Assembly (NCBI RefSeq): GCF_003261055.1
Contig: NZ_CP030073.1
Span: forward strand, 7,440,001-7,504,000
From: Streptomyces cadmiisoli
GTDB taxonomy: Bacteria > Actinomycetota > Actinomycetes > Streptomycetales > Streptomycetaceae
DNA length: 64,000 nucleotides
Direction of reading: 5' to 3'
In this document: positions 8,536 through 18,170 of the stretch, in pieces
Position numbering within the stretch: position 1 is the stretch's first letter
Layout of the letters: each line of letters begins with the position of its first letter
Notes under the pieces: model-generated
What the model was told of the DNA's origin: nothing
Databases searched by the model: none
Seen by the model: only the letters and a program-made list of their open reading frames with translations
Position numbers and translations under genes: made by a program

Positions 8536-9209
8536 TGACCAGGGCAGCGCTTCTCGTCCTGGCCGACGGCCGCTTCCCGGCCGGGGGACACGCGCACTCC
8601 GGTGGAGCCGAGGCGGCGGTGAAGGCCGGGCTGGTCACCGGTGCGGCGAGCCTGGAGGACTTCTGCCGCGGGCGGCTGCACACCGCCGGGCTGGTGTCGG
8701 CCGGGCTCGCCGCCGCGGCGGCGCTAGGAGTCGATCCGGCCGCGCTGGACGCGGCCGCGGATGCCAGGACCGCCTCCCCGGCGCTTCGGCTGGCGGCGCG
8801 CAGGCTCGGGCGGCAGCTCGTGCGGGCCGCCCGAGCCACCTGGCCCTCGGCCGAACTCGACGTCCTGGCCCGGCAGTTCCCGAAGGGCGCCCACCAGCCG
8901 GTGGTGCTCGGTCTCACGGCGCGGGCCGCGGGCCTGACGGCCGCCGACGCGGCGCACTGCGCCGTGTACGACAGCGTGAGCGGCCCGGCGAGCGCGACGG
9001 TGCGGTTGCTGAGCCTCGACCCCTTCGACGCGACCGGTGTGCTGGCGCGGCTGGCCCCGGAGCTGGACCGTGTCGCGGACCGGGCGGTGGAGGCGGCCCG
9101 CGCGGTCGTCGACGAGGGGGTCGACGCGCTGCCGGCGGCCTCCGCGCCGTTGCTGGAGATCCAGGCGGAGGCGCACGCCGCCTGGCCCGTCCGCCTGTTC
9201 GCCTCGTAG
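8535..9209 (+). CDS. ureF: Urease accessory protein UreF
   Basis: 224 residues. Begins TRAALLVLADGRFPAGGHAHSGG, the usual UreF N-terminus with G-[FHY]-[ST]-H-S-x-G core, and keeps the mostly helical alanine-rich body. UreF links UreD to the UreG GTPase during nickel insertion. Its ATG overlaps the ureC stop codon (TGATG), so it is translationally coupled. Confidence 0.94.
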   Translation: MTRAALLVLADGRFPAGGHAHSGGAEAAVKAGLVTGAASLEDFCRGRLHTAGLVSAGLAAAAALGVDPAALDAAADARTASPALRLAARRLGRQLVRAARATWPSAELDVLARQFPKGAHQPVVLGLTARAAGLTAADAAHCAVYDSVSGPASATVRLLSLDPFDATGVLARLAPELDRVADRAVEAARAVVDEGVDALPAASAPLLEIQAEAHAAWPVRLFAS

Positions 9210-9368
9210 CGGCGCCCACCTGCCGCACCCGCGTCTTCGACCCCGGCCACCCCCCTCGCCCCGCCGGGGACGCGGCCCGGGTCCTCTACCCCTTCGCGGC
9301 CCCGAGCGGCCCGTCCGCATCCGCCGGACGGGCCACGAGCACCGGGTCCGCCCCGAAAGGAGCCGTCC

Positions 9369-10042
<674 letters not shown>

Positions 10043-10046
<4 letters not shown>

Positions 10047-10804
10047 ACGCGACCACCGGGGTACGCGCCACCGCGCGGATCCTGGCCCGCGGCGACGGAC
10101 GCGGCGGTACGTCCCTGCCCGTACTGGCGGGCGAGGGGCCTCTGGCGTTGCGGCGCACGCGGGGCGGCGCCGGTGAGGCCCGCGTGATGCTGGTCGGCGC
10201 GATGAGCGGACCGCTCGGCGGCGACCACTTCACGGTACGGGCGGAGGTCGCCGACGAAGGGCGGCTGCGGGTCGGTTCGGCCGCCGCCACCATCGCCCTG
10301 CCGGGGCAGACGAAGCGCGCCGCGCGCTACGACGTCCGGCTCGACGTGGCGGACGGGGCCGAACTGCACTGGCTGCCCGAGCAGCTCATCTCCGCGCGCG
10401 ACAGCGACCTGCACGTCCGCACCCGAGCCGACCTCGCCGCGGGCGCGCGGCTGGTGCTGCGAGAGGAACAGGTGCTCGGACGGGCCGGCGAGGAACCCGG
10501 GCGGCTCACCAGCCGTCTGACGGTGCGGATCGCCGGACGGGCCGTCCTCGACCAGGAGCTGTCCTGCGGGCCGGGCGCACCGGGCGGCTGGGACGGTCCC
10601 GCCGGGCTGGGCGGCCGTCGCGCCGTCGGGCAGATCGTCCTGGTACGGCCGGAGTTCGGCACCCGGCCGGTTGCCGCCCGGGTGCTGGGGGACGGGGCCG
10701 TGGTCGTCCCGCTCGCCGGGCCCGCCGCGCTGGTGAGCGCTGTCGCGCCGGACGCGCTGCGACTGCGCCGGGTGCTGGACGAGGCCCTGTCGAGCCTCGA
10801 TTGA
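10043..10804 (+). CDS. ureD: Urease accessory protein UreD (UreH)
   Basis: 253 residues from the GTG at 10043, overlapping the ureG stop codon (GTGA). Recognised by the UreD core: [36 protein letters not shown], and [20 protein letters not shown]. It is the scaffold that binds apo-urease with UreF and UreG. Last gene of the operon, followed by a clear hairpin. Confidence 0.93.
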
Positions 10805-10852
10805 CTCTCCGGTGAGCGGGAGCGGCTCTCCGGTTATCGGAATGGCAAAGAA

Positions 10853-10880
10853 CCGCGGCCGGCCCTGTTCCCGGCCGCGG
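10853..10880 (+). terminator. Perfect 10-bp hairpin after the urease operon
   Basis: CCGCGGCCGG (10853-10862) and CCGGCCGCGG (10871-10880), 8-nt loop, 48 bp after the ureD stop codon. Separates the urease operon from the peptidase gene that follows on the same strand. Confidence 0.75.
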
Positions 10881-10933
10881 CACAACCGACAGGATCACCC
10901 GTATCCATCGAAACGGTGTACGGGAGGCCTCAC

Positions 10934-12535
10934 TTGAGGGACAAGAGACCGAAGAGGCGGACGGCGGCGCTCGGCTCGGCCGGAGCGCTCGTCACGGCGA
11001 CCCTGATATCCGGTGTCCTCGCCGCTCCGACCGCCAGCGCGAGCGCCGAGTCCCGCCACGGTGAGGGCCGCGAGGCCCGCGGTGTCGCGATCGCGGCCGA
11101 CCGGGCCGCGCGGACCGGGATCGACTGGCAGGACTGCCCGCCCGACTGGGGCCTGGAGAAGCCCATCCAGTGCGGCTATGTCACGGTGCCGCTCGACTAC
11201 GCCGAGCCGTACGGCAAACAGATCAGGATCGCCGTCGACCGGATCGGCAACACGGGGACGAAGGAGGAGCGGCAGGGCGCCCTCGTCTACAACCCGGGCG
11301 GCCCCGGCGGCTCCGGACTGCGCTTCCCGCGCCGGGTCACCACCGCCAACCCGCTGTGGGCGAAGACGGCCGAGGCCTACGACTTCGTGGGCTTCGACCC
11401 GCGCGGCGTCGGCAAGTCGGCGCCCATCTCCTGCGTCGACCCGCAGGAGTTCGTCAAGGCGCCCAAGCCGGACCCGGTGCCCGACTCGGAGGCCGACAAG
11501 CGCGCCCAGCGCAAGCTCGCCCGCGAGTACGCCGAGGGCTGCCAGGAGCGCAGCGGCGCCATGCTGCCCCACATGACCACGCCGAACACGGCGCGCGACC
11601 TGGACGTCGTCCGGGCCGCCCTCGGCGAGCGGAAGCTGAACTTCCTCGGTGTCTCCTACGGCACCTACCTCGGCGCGGTCTACGGCACGCTCTTCCCGGG
11701 CCACGTGCGCCGCATGGTCGTCGACAGCGTCGTCGACCCGTCCCGGGAGAAGATCTGGTACCAGGCCAACCTGGACCAGGACGTCGCCTTCGAGACGCGC
11801 TGGCGGCACTGGCAGGACTGGGTGGCGCAGAACGACGCCACCTTCCACCTCGGCGACACCCGCGCCGAGGTCCAGGCGGAGTGGCTGGAGCTGCGCGCCA
11901 CCGCGAAGAAGGAACCCATCGGCGGGGTCGTGGGCCCGGCCGAGCTGGTCGGCTTCTTCCAGAGCGCCCCGTACTACGACTCCTCCTGGGTCCCGGTCGC
12001 CACGGTCTTCAGCGCGTACGTCGCCGGTGACACCCAGGCCCTGGTCGACGCGGCCGCCCCCGATCTGTCGGACACCGCGGGCAACGCGGCCTCGGAGAAC
12101 GGCAACGCCGTCTACACCGCGGTCGAGTGCGCCGACGCCAAGTGGCCCACGAGCTGGCGGAAGTGGGACCGGGACAACACCCGTCTGCACCGCGACCACC
12201 CGTTCCTGACCTGGTCCAACGCGTGGCTGAACCTGCCGTGCGCCACCTGGCCGGCCAAGCAGAACACCCCGCTGGACGTGCGTACCGGCAAGGGCCTGCC
12301 GCCGGTGCTGATCGTGCAGTCCGAGCGTGACGCGGCCACCCCGTACGGGGGCGCCGTCGAACTGCACCAGCGCTTCAAGGGCTCGCGTCTGATCACCGAG
12401 AAGGGCGCCGGGTCGCACGGCGTCACCGGCCTGGTCAACCCGTGCGTCAACGACCGGGTGGACGCCTACCTGCTCACCGGCAAGGTGGACACGCGGGACG
12501 TGACCTGCCGTCCGCACGCCCTGCCGAAGCCGTAG
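10934..12535 (+). CDS. Secreted alpha/beta-hydrolase peptidase, tripeptidyl aminopeptidase (Tap/S33) type
   Basis: 533 residues if started at TTG 10934, chosen because GGGAGG ends 6 nt upstream; GTG 10916 is an alternative. A positively charged start (RDKRPKRR) and a long hydrophobic segment ending PTASASA form a Sec signal peptide. The fold has the oxyanion motif YNPGGPGGSG, DFVGFDPRGVGKS, nucleophile GVSYGTYLG, acid near SERDAATPYGG and a C-terminal His in GAGSHGV, with the TAP C-terminal domain (cysteines in VECADAKW, LPCATW, NPCVND). Family members remove N-terminal tripeptides from exported proteins or peptides. Confidence 0.9.
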   Translation: MRDKRPKRRTAALGSAGALVTATLISGVLAAPTASASAESRHGEGREARGVAIAADRAARTGIDWQDCPPDWGLEKPIQCGYVTVPLDYAEPYGKQIRIAVDRIGNTGTKEERQGALVYNPGGPGGSGLRFPRRVTTANPLWAKTAEAYDFVGFDPRGVGKSAPISCVDPQEFVKAPKPDPVPDSEADKRAQRKLAREYAEGCQERSGAMLPHMTTPNTARDLDVVRAALGERKLNFLGVSYGTYLGAVYGTLFPGHVRRMVVDSVVDPSREKIWYQANLDQDVAFETRWRHWQDWVAQNDATFHLGDTRAEVQAEWLELRATAKKEPIGGVVGPAELVGFFQSAPYYDSSWVPVATVFSAYVAGDTQALVDAAAPDLSDTAGNAASENGNAVYTAVECADAKWPTSWRKWDRDNTRLHRDHPFLTWSNAWLNLPCATWPAKQNTPLDVRTGKGLPPVLIVQSERDAATPYGGAVELHQRFKGSRLITEKGAGSHGVTGLVNPCVNDRVDAYLLTGKVDTRDVTCRPHALPKP

Positions 12536-12550
12536 GCGAGCGGAGCACCC

Positions 12551-12594
12551 GGCGAGGGACGGCCGGCCGGCACACCGGCCGGCCGTCCCTCGCC
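12551..12594. terminator. Perfect 20-bp bidirectional hairpin with 4-nt loop
   Basis: The arms 12551-12570 and 12575-12594 are exact reverse complements (left arm starts GGCGAGGGACGG), closed by the loop CACA. It lies between the convergent peptidase and epimerase genes and its right arm touches the epimerase stop codon, so it should terminate both. Confidence 0.85.
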
Positions 12595-13622
12595 TATGCG
12601 CGGTCGAGCCAGGCGTCCTCGGCCGCGTAGTCGAAGAGATCGCCGTAGGTCTGGAACATCTTCGGGTAGGCCTCCCGCCAGTCCCGCCCGGCCAGCCGGC
12701 CTTCGATCCACTCGACCGTCTCCGGAAGCGTCTCGGCGTACCGCACCACCGGGCGGTGGCCCAGCTCCCGTTCCGCCGCCGACATGTCGCACACCACCGG
12801 GACCGGAACCGTCCACGGTGTGTCGCCCACGGTCGGAGCCGGCGGGGGACCGTCGACCAGGACCGTCTCGGTCCGCACGCCCATCACTCCGTCGATCGCG
12901 GCCGCGATCTCCGCCACCGTCGGCGCCTCGCCGTCGCAGGCGTTGAGGACCCGGGACGCGGGGCGCGCAGCGGCGAGACGGATGAGCTCCGCGAGGGTGT
13001 GCACACTCACCGGGTGGAAACGGCTCGCGCCGCCCTGCGCGAGGACCCGGCGCCGGCGGCCGTCCAGGTTGCGCTTGACGAAGTACAGCTCGCGCGGTGT
13101 CCGGCAGTGCGGTCCGTGCACCGCTCCCGCGCGCAGCAGCGTAGCGGGCAACCGGTCGCCGACGGTGAGCAGTTCATGCTCCAGGGCCGCCTTGCGGGTG
13201 CTGTACGAGGTCTCACCGGGCGGCACCGTGCGCTGGGTCTCCGGAATCGGCACCGGGTACACGGGGAAGCCGCCCGGTTCGGCCTGCGTGTCGAAGCTGC
13301 GGCCCCGGTCGTCCTCGTACACCGAGATGCTGGAGACCACCACCGCCGAGCCGACGCGCCCGGCCAGTGAGGTCAACTGGCGTGCGTGTCCGGCCCCGAA
13401 GGCGACCATGTCGACCACCAGGTCGCAGTCCTCGCCGATCACCGCGGTCAGCGCCGCGTCGTCCTCCCGGTCCAGCCGCACGGACCGTACGTCGTCGGGC
13501 CAGGACGGGTCCCGGTCGCCGCCCCGGGACGCCGCCGTCACCGCCCAGCCGTCCCGCGCCAGCGCCCGTACGGCCGGACGCCCGATCTGTCCCGTCGCTC
13601 CGATCACCACAGCACGTTTCAT
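12594..13622 (-). CDS. NAD-dependent epimerase/dehydratase (extended SDR)
   Basis: 342 residues. N-terminal Rossmann motif VVIGATGQIGRPAVRAL (residues 5-21), Asp/Arg region after strand 2 (ASRGGDRDPSW), a catalytic-type serine region VVSSISVYEDD and YSTRK (Tyr-x3-Lys about residue 140-145). The C-terminal half resembles the nucleoside-diphosphate-sugar epimerases (FHPVSVHTLAELI, NACDGEAPTVAEIA). The substrate cannot be told and there are no sugar-biosynthesis genes next to it. It stands alone, convergent with the peptidase gene. Confidence 0.85.
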   Translation of the reverse strand: MKRAVVIGATGQIGRPAVRALARDGWAVTAASRGGDRDPSWPDDVRSVRLDREDDAALTAVIGEDCDLVVDMVAFGAGHARQLTSLAGRVGSAVVVSSISVYEDDRGRSFDTQAEPGGFPVYPVPIPETQRTVPPGETSYSTRKAALEHELLTVGDRLPATLLRAGAVHGPHCRTPRELYFVKRNLDGRRRRVLAQGGASRFHPVSVHTLAELIRLAAARPASRVLNACDGEAPTVAEIAAAIDGVMGVRTETVLVDGPPPAPTVGDTPWTVPVPVVCDMSAAERELGHRPVVRYAETLPETVEWIEGRLAGRDWREAYPKMFQTYGDLFDYAAEDAWLDRA

Positions 13623-13680
13623 GCGGCGACCCTAGACGGGACGGTCCCGCGGGCCGAGGGAACTTCGCCCACGGCAGAGT

Positions 13681-14406
13681 TCAGCTGAGCGGCATCCGCG
13701 GGAACCTGCGCTCGCGCTCGGCGCGGGCCGCGGCCTCCTCGGCCTTGGCGACCGCCGCGTACTGGTCGACGTACTCCTGCTCGGACAGCGAGAGGATCGC
13801 GTACATGATCTCGTCGGTGATGGCGCGCAGGATCGCCTTCTCGTTCTCCATGCCGGCGTAGCGGGAGAAGTCCAGCGGCTCGCCGAAGCGGATCCCCACC
13901 GGGTGGACGCGGGGGAGGACCTGGCCCGGCGGCTGTGCCTCGAACGTCCCGATCATCGCGCAGGGGATCACCGGCACCCCGGCCTTGAGGGCCATCACGG
14001 CGACCCCGACCTTGCCCTTGTAGAGGCGGCCGTCGTGCGAGCGGGTGCCCTCCGGGTAGATCCCGAGCAGTTCGCCCTTGCCGAGCACGCCGAGCCCCTC
14101 ACGGATCGCCGCCTGGCCCGCGTCCTTGCCGGAGCGGTCCACGGGGATCTGCCCGGCGCTGCGGAAGAAGGACGCGGTGAGCCTGCCCTTGATGCCGGGC
14201 CCCGTGAAGTACTCGGCCTTCGCCAGGAAGGTGATGCGGCGCTTGAGGATCGCCGGCATCAGGAAGTGGTCCGAGAACGACAGATGGTTGCCGGCCACGA
14301 TCGCCGCGCCCGACGCCGGTACGTGCTCCAGACCCTCGATCCTGGGCCTGAAGACCACTCTGAGCAGCGGTCCGAGGAGCACGTACTTGAGCAGGTAGTA
14401 GAACAA
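13681..14406 (-). CDS. Lysophospholipid acyltransferase (PlsC family)
   Basis: 241 residues from TTG 14406, preferred because GAGGAG ends 7 nt upstream; the frame remains open to 14460 and a GTG at 14439 is possible. PlsC motifs are all visible: NHLSFSDHF (catalytic NHx4D), FFRSAGQIPVDRS, YPEGTRSHDG, and VIPCAMIG. An N-terminal hydrophobic segment (FYYLLKYVLLGPLLR) attaches it to the membrane. It would acylate 1-acylglycerol-3-phosphate or a related lysolipid in phospholipid synthesis. The C-terminus is a charged alanine/glutamate helix. Confidence 0.92.
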   Translation of the reverse strand: MFYYLLKYVLLGPLLRVVFRPRIEGLEHVPASGAAIVAGNHLSFSDHFLMPAILKRRITFLAKAEYFTGPGIKGRLTASFFRSAGQIPVDRSGKDAGQAAIREGLGVLGKGELLGIYPEGTRSHDGRLYKGKVGVAVMALKAGVPVIPCAMIGTFEAQPPGQVLPRVHPVGIRFGEPLDFSRYAGMENEKAILRAITDEIMYAILSLSEQEYVDQYAAVAKAEEAAARAERERRFPRMPLS

Positions 14407-14536
14407 CGGGTGGCTCCTCGCTCCGTCAGTTCGGCTCACCGTCGCGTTCTCGCAGGTCAACCAGCACGTCGTGAGGCTTCAGTGTAGGCGCGGCAGGGGT
14501 CGCGCGGAACCGGTGGGAGCCTTCTCGGACCCGGGT

Positions 14537-14983
14537 TCACTCCGTGGCGCCCGGCGACCAGCGCGGGATGCTGCCGGTCAGGCGGCAGATGAGGAAGTAG
14601 AGCGGTATGGGGGGTGTGTAGGGCGAGCCTTCCGAGGGGGAGTGGATCAGTCGCGGCACGTCCGCGCGCGGCTTGGGCCGGGCGGGCGTCCAGGACGGGT
14701 CGGCCATACGGGCGCCGACCGCGTAGGCGGTGGGGGACGGCCAGACGACCCCCTCGTGGGAGCCCGCCGGGACGATCCACCACCAGTGCCGGTCGTCGGC
14801 GAAGACGCAGCCGACGCGGGGCAGCCGGTCCATGATGCGTCGGCCGTACTCGCCGGGCGTGCCGACCGCGTCGTGTCCGAGGCTCGTGGACAGTCGCGTG
14901 GGGATCAGCAGGCGGGGGGCACGGTCGCACGGGCTCGGCGCGGAGCGCGGCGGGCGGAGGTCAGGGCAGTGCTGTCGGAGCAT
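14537..14983 (-). CDS. Conserved hypothetical streptomycete protein
   Basis: 148 residues from the ATG at 14983. No known domain. The central part (LGHDAVGTPGEYGRRIMDRLPRVGCV, FADDRHWWWIVPAGSHEGVVWP) is tryptophan-rich, globular and not shadow-like, and the end (PYTPPIPLYFLICRLTG) is also ordered. I recall similar short proteins in other Streptomyces but cannot assign a function. The start overlaps the end of the upstream ATP-binding protein gene by 23 bp, so it belongs to that transcription unit. The first 25 residues are of lower quality and the true start may be a little downstream. Confidence 0.7.
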   Translation of the reverse strand: MLRQHCPDLRPPRSAPSPCDRAPRLLIPTRLSTSLGHDAVGTPGEYGRRIMDRLPRVGCVFADDRHWWWIVPAGSHEGVVWPSPTAYAVGARMADPSWTPARPKPRADVPRLIHSPSEGSPYTPPIPLYFLICRLTGSIPRWSPGATE

Positions 14984-15701
14984 CGGGTAAGGATCCTTCG
15001 GCCGAGTGGGGGACGGGCCGGGCGGCGAACGCCGTCGGTGTGGGGGTGATCGGGGCGGCGTCGGCCGGTTCCGTGCTCAGCTCGGCCCAGACGACGCGCC
15101 CCGAGCGCTGCGGGGTCTCCCGTACGCCCCAGTCGCTGCACAGCGCCTCGACCAGCAGCAGCCCGCGACCGCTCTGGTCGTCGGGACCGGCGTGCCGGGG
15201 TGCCGGGAGCGAGGCCCCGCGGCTCTGGTCCTCGACCTCGATGCGGAGCCGGTCCGCGGTGCCGTGCAGCCGGCACACGATCCGCTCGCTCGCCGAGTGG
15301 GTGACGGCGTTGGTCACCAACTCGGAGAGCACGACCAGGGCGCTGTCGACGACATCGATGTCGATGTGCCACGCGGTGAGCGTCGCGCGCACGCTCGCGC
15401 GGGCGGCGGCCACCGACTCCGGCGCGGCCGGGAGGACGAAGGTGTGGGGGCGGCGGAGATCCCCGGAGGCGAGCGGGTCGGGGCCCGAGGGCCCGGGGAG
15501 TCGACCGGGACGCTCGCCTCCGGGTGGCTGCGGGGGGTGCGGGACGTGCGGGGTCTGTGCCGTCCGGGGGGCGCGCTCGGCACCGGCCGGACGGCCGAAG
15601 GGCTCGGGGGCGGACAGTCGGACGGGCGGCCCCGGCAGCAGGCCGGGCCATTCGTCCTCGGGCAGTCGGTCCAGCGGGTGGGGGAGGGAGGGCGGAGCCA
15701 T
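14961..15701 (-). CDS. ATP-binding protein, HATPase_c / anti-sigma-factor-like, with proline-rich N-terminus
   Basis: 246 residues from the ATG at 15701. Residues 1-95 are proline-rich and probably disordered. From about 100 on there is a GHKL ATPase domain: FVLPAAPESVAAARASVRATL, N box LVVLSELVTNAVTHSASE, DQSRGASLP, and DQSGRGLLLVEALCSDWGV. It resembles the stand-alone SpoIIAB-like ATPases of Streptomyces. It diverges from an XRE regulator, which carries a DUF397 gene behind it: the second such module in this window. Upstream extension to 16442 is rejected because it becomes arginine-rich shadow sequence. Confidence 0.86.
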   Translation of the reverse strand: MAPPSLPHPLDRLPEDEWPGLLPGPPVRLSAPEPFGRPAGAERAPRTAQTPHVPHPPQPPGGERPGRLPGPSGPDPLASGDLRRPHTFVLPAAPESVAAARASVRATLTAWHIDIDVVDSALVVLSELVTNAVTHSASERIVCRLHGTADRLRIEVEDQSRGASLPAPRHAGPDDQSGRGLLLVEALCSDWGVRETPQRSGRVVWAELSTEPADAAPITPTPTAFAARPVPHSAEGSLPDAPTALP

Positions 15702-16027
15702 CGCCTTACGCCTTTCATCTGCCTTGCGTCGGGGCCGCACGGGTGCTCCGCCGGCCGGCTCTGCTTGCGGCGCACCAGACGACGTGGGTCTGTCGACGCC
15801 GGGTCGCGGCCCGTCTCCCCCAGCTGGACTGGACCGCGGCTTTCCTCGGCGTGCCGGGGAAAGCGGGTCCACTGTGTCACTCGCCAACAACCGCTCGCAA
15901 GCCGCAAGTTGAAAATTGCATTTGGCCAAGTGCATGCTGCTCTCAGGCAACAAGTGATCGAATGACCCTGCGAAAGTGAACACATGAGAGCGTGGCTCCG
16001 GGGCCGAGGACGTGAGGGGGTTGAGGC
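15702..16027. other. 326-bp divergent intergenic region (regulatory)
   Basis: No gene. The segment around 15880-15990 is distinctly more AT-rich than the flanks, with runs such as AGTTGAAAATTGCATTTGG, and should contain the divergent promoters of the ATP-binding protein and XRE genes. No single strong inverted repeat was found. Confidence 0.5.
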
Positions 16028-16903
16028 GTGACGGCGGAGACCGACTGGGGCGGCGCACCGTCCGTGCTGCGCATGATCCTCGGCAAGCAGTTGGAGGAGT
16101 TGCGCACCCGGGCCGGTCTGACCTTCGAGGAGGCGGGCGCCGCGCTGGGGGTGAGCCACTCCACGATCCGCCGGATGGAGGCCGCCAAGGTGGCCCGGCT
16201 CCGGCTGGCCGACGCCGAGAAGCTGCTCCAGGTCTACGGCGTGACGGACCAGCAGGAGATCGACACCTTCCTGAAGTCGGTCCGTGAGGCCAACAAACGC
16301 GGCTGGTGGCACACCTACCGTGACGTGCTGCCGGACTGGTTCGCCGCGTATCTGAGCCTGGAACAGGCGGCGTTGCAGATCCGCGCCTACGAGAACCAGT
16401 TCGTCCACGGTCTGCTCCAGACGGAGCGCTACGCGCGTGCACTGCTCGGGGCCGGCAACCCGCACGCCTCGACCGAGGCGACCGAACGCCGGGTCGCGCT
16501 GCGCATGCGGCGCCAGGAACTGCTCACCCGTGAGGCGCCGCCCCGGCTGTGGGTCGTGATGGACGAGACCGTGCTGCGCTGGCCGGTCGGCGGCTCCGAC
16601 GTGATGCGCGCGCAGGTCGACCATCTGATCGAGGTGAACCGGCTCCCGCACGTGACCCTCCAGATCATGCGGTTCGCGGCCGGGCCCCATCCGGCGATGC
16701 GGGCGGGCGCGTACCACCTCTTCCGGTTCCGGGCACGCGAACTGCCCGACATCGTCTACCTCAACGGCCTGGTGGGCGCGGTCTACCTGGACAAGAGCGA
16801 CGACGTCGTGGTGTACCGCGAGGCCATGGACCGGCTGGGCGCCCAGGCGGCGCCCGCCAGCAGGACCGAGGCCCACCTCGGCGACATTCGCAAGGAGCTG
16901 TGA
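16028..16903 (+). CDS. XRE family regulator with Scr1-type C-terminal domain
   Basis: 291 residues from GTG 16028 with GAGG upstream. HTH at about 18-70 (LGKQLEELRTRAGLTFEEAG, VSHSTIRRMEAAKV), then DUF5753/Scr1 beginning WWHTYRDVLPDWFAAYLSLE and running through VHGLLQTERYARAL to VYREAMDRLGAQA. Paralogous to the regulator at 0.9-1.8 kb but not a recent copy. Its stop codon overlaps the region of the downstream DUF397 start. Confidence 0.9.
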   Translation: MTAETDWGGAPSVLRMILGKQLEELRTRAGLTFEEAGAALGVSHSTIRRMEAAKVARLRLADAEKLLQVYGVTDQQEIDTFLKSVREANKRGWWHTYRDVLPDWFAAYLSLEQAALQIRAYENQFVHGLLQTERYARALLGAGNPHASTEATERRVALRMRRQELLTREAPPRLWVVMDETVLRWPVGGSDVMRAQVDHLIEVNRLPHVTLQIMRFAAGPHPAMRAGAYHLFRFRARELPDIVYLNGLVGAVYLDKSDDVVVYREAMDRLGAQAAPASRTEAHLGDIRKEL

Positions 16904-16905
16904 AC

Positions 16906-17142
16906 GTGCACCACCACATACGCAACGGCATGCCGTCCCGGGAACTGGGCGCACGCGGCTGGTCCAAGCCGTGGAGCGACGACGCCGGTGGCGCGTGCCT
17001 GGAAGTGATGAAGCTCGCCGACGGGCGGGTCGCGGTGCGTCAGTCGACCGACCCCGACGGCCCGGCGCTGGTCTTCACCCCGGTGGAGATGTCCAGCTTC
17101 CTCACCGGAGTGAAGGCGGGTGACGCGGACTTCCTCCTCTGA
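16906..17142 (+). CDS. DUF397 domain protein
   Basis: 78 residues. Two GTG codons are available, 16900 and 16906; the latter is preferred since AAGGAG (16892-16897) is 8 nt before it. Typical DUF397 pattern: W-SKPWSDDAGGACLEV, VAVRQSTDPDGPALVFTP, then the C-terminal helix. Immediately follows its XRE partner. Confidence 0.88.
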   Translation: MHHHIRNGMPSRELGARGWSKPWSDDAGGACLEVMKLADGRVAVRQSTDPDGPALVFTPVEMSSFLTGVKAGDADFLL

Positions 17143-17206
17143 ACTGCTTGCTGTTGCTGAGCATTTCCCCCCGCTGAACCCCCCGACCCGAATGGGAGAC
17201 ACGGCG

Positions 17207-18022
17207 TTGCCTGACAACGGATGGCCGGCCGACCGCATCGACACCGAGAACGCGCACTCCGCCCGCATCTACGACTACATCCTGGGCGGCAAGGACTACT
17301 ACCCCGCGGACCAGGAGGCGGGCGACGCCATGTCCCGGGAGTGGCCCGCCCTGCCCGTCCACATGCGTGCCAACCGGGACTGGATGAACCGGGCCGTGCG
17401 CTGGCTCGCCGAGGAGGCGGGCATACGGCAGTTCCTGGACGTCGGCACCGGCATCCCCACCTCCCCGAACCTGCATGAGATCGCCCAGGCGGTGGCGCCC
17501 GAGTCGCGGGTCGTCTACGCGGACAACGACCCCATCGTCCTCACGCTCTCCCAGGGCCTGCTGGCCAGCACGCCCGAGGGCCGGACCTCGTACATCGAGG
17601 CCGACTTCCGCGACCCGGCCAACATCCTGGACGCCCCCGAACTGCGCGAGACCCTCGACCTCACGCAGCCGGTGGCCCTCACGGTGATCGCGATCGTGCA
17701 CTTCATGCTCGACGAGGACGACGCGGTCGGTATCGTCCGCCGGCTGCTGGAGCCGCTGCCTTCGGGCAGCTATCTGGCCATGTCCATCGGCACCGCCGAG
17801 TTCGCGCCCGAGGAGGTGGGCCGGGTCGCGCGCGAGTACGCGGCCCGCAACATGCCGATGCGGCTGCGCACCATCGACGAGGCCCATGAGTTCTTCGACG
17901 GCCTGGAACTCGTCGAGCCCGGCATCGTCCAGGTGCACAAGTGGCGTCCGGACGGCACGGGGGAGCAGGGCATCCGCGACGAGGACATCGCGATGTACGG
18001 AGCGGTCGCCCGCAAGCCGTGA
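17207..18022 (+). CDS. SAM-dependent methyltransferase of the DUF574 family
   Basis: 271 residues from TTG 17207, supported by GGGAGA 7 nt upstream; an ATG at 17192 lacks a ribosome binding site but is possible. Begins with the family signature IDTENAHSARIYDYILGGKDYYPADQ, then a Rossmann SAM site FLDVGTGIPTSPNLHE, VVYADNDPIV, and FMLDEDDAVGIV. These S-adenosyl methyltransferases are numerous in actinomycetes; substrates are mostly unknown. The gene follows the XRE/DUF397 pair on the same strand, with 64 bp between, and is likely part of the same module. Confidence 0.9.
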   Translation: MPDNGWPADRIDTENAHSARIYDYILGGKDYYPADQEAGDAMSREWPALPVHMRANRDWMNRAVRWLAEEAGIRQFLDVGTGIPTSPNLHEIAQAVAPESRVVYADNDPIVLTLSQGLLASTPEGRTSYIEADFRDPANILDAPELRETLDLTQPVALTVIAIVHFMLDEDDAVGIVRRLLEPLPSGSYLAMSIGTAEFAPEEVGRVAREYAARNMPMRLRTIDEAHEFFDGLELVEPGIVQVHKWRPDGTGEQGIRDEDIAMYGAVARKP

Positions 18023-18133
18023 CGCCCCTACGGCCGTGACGCGACGCCGGTCGTGCTGCGGCACGGCCTCGACACGACGGCCGTGACGCGACCTCGGCCG
18101 CAGTCCGCGGACGGCCGCGACCCTGATCCGGTA

Positions 18134-18164
18134 TCGGCCGGGACCCTCTCCGGGTCCCGGCCGA
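18134..18164. terminator. Perfect 13-bp hairpin between convergent genes
   Basis: TCGGCCGGGACCC (18134-18146) and GGGTCCCGGCCGA (18152-18164) with loop TCTCC. It sits 7 bp from the end of the NACHT gene and about 110 bp after the methyltransferase, so it can serve both. Confidence 0.8.
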
Positions 18165-18170
18165 GCACGT

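Noticed and set aside
9210..9368. Possible ureE or other small gene between ureF and ureG
   Set aside because: No open frame with a ribosome binding site or nickel-binding His tail was found.
15702..16442. N-terminal extension of the second ATP-binding protein
   Set aside because: Runs antisense across the XRE gene and contains arginine-rich shadow sequence; not conserved-looking.
18030..18092. Two copies of ACGGCCGTGACGCGAC considered as start of a repeat array
   Set aside because: Only two 16-bp copies (18030-18045, 18077-18092) with no further units; no cas genes. Simple duplication.
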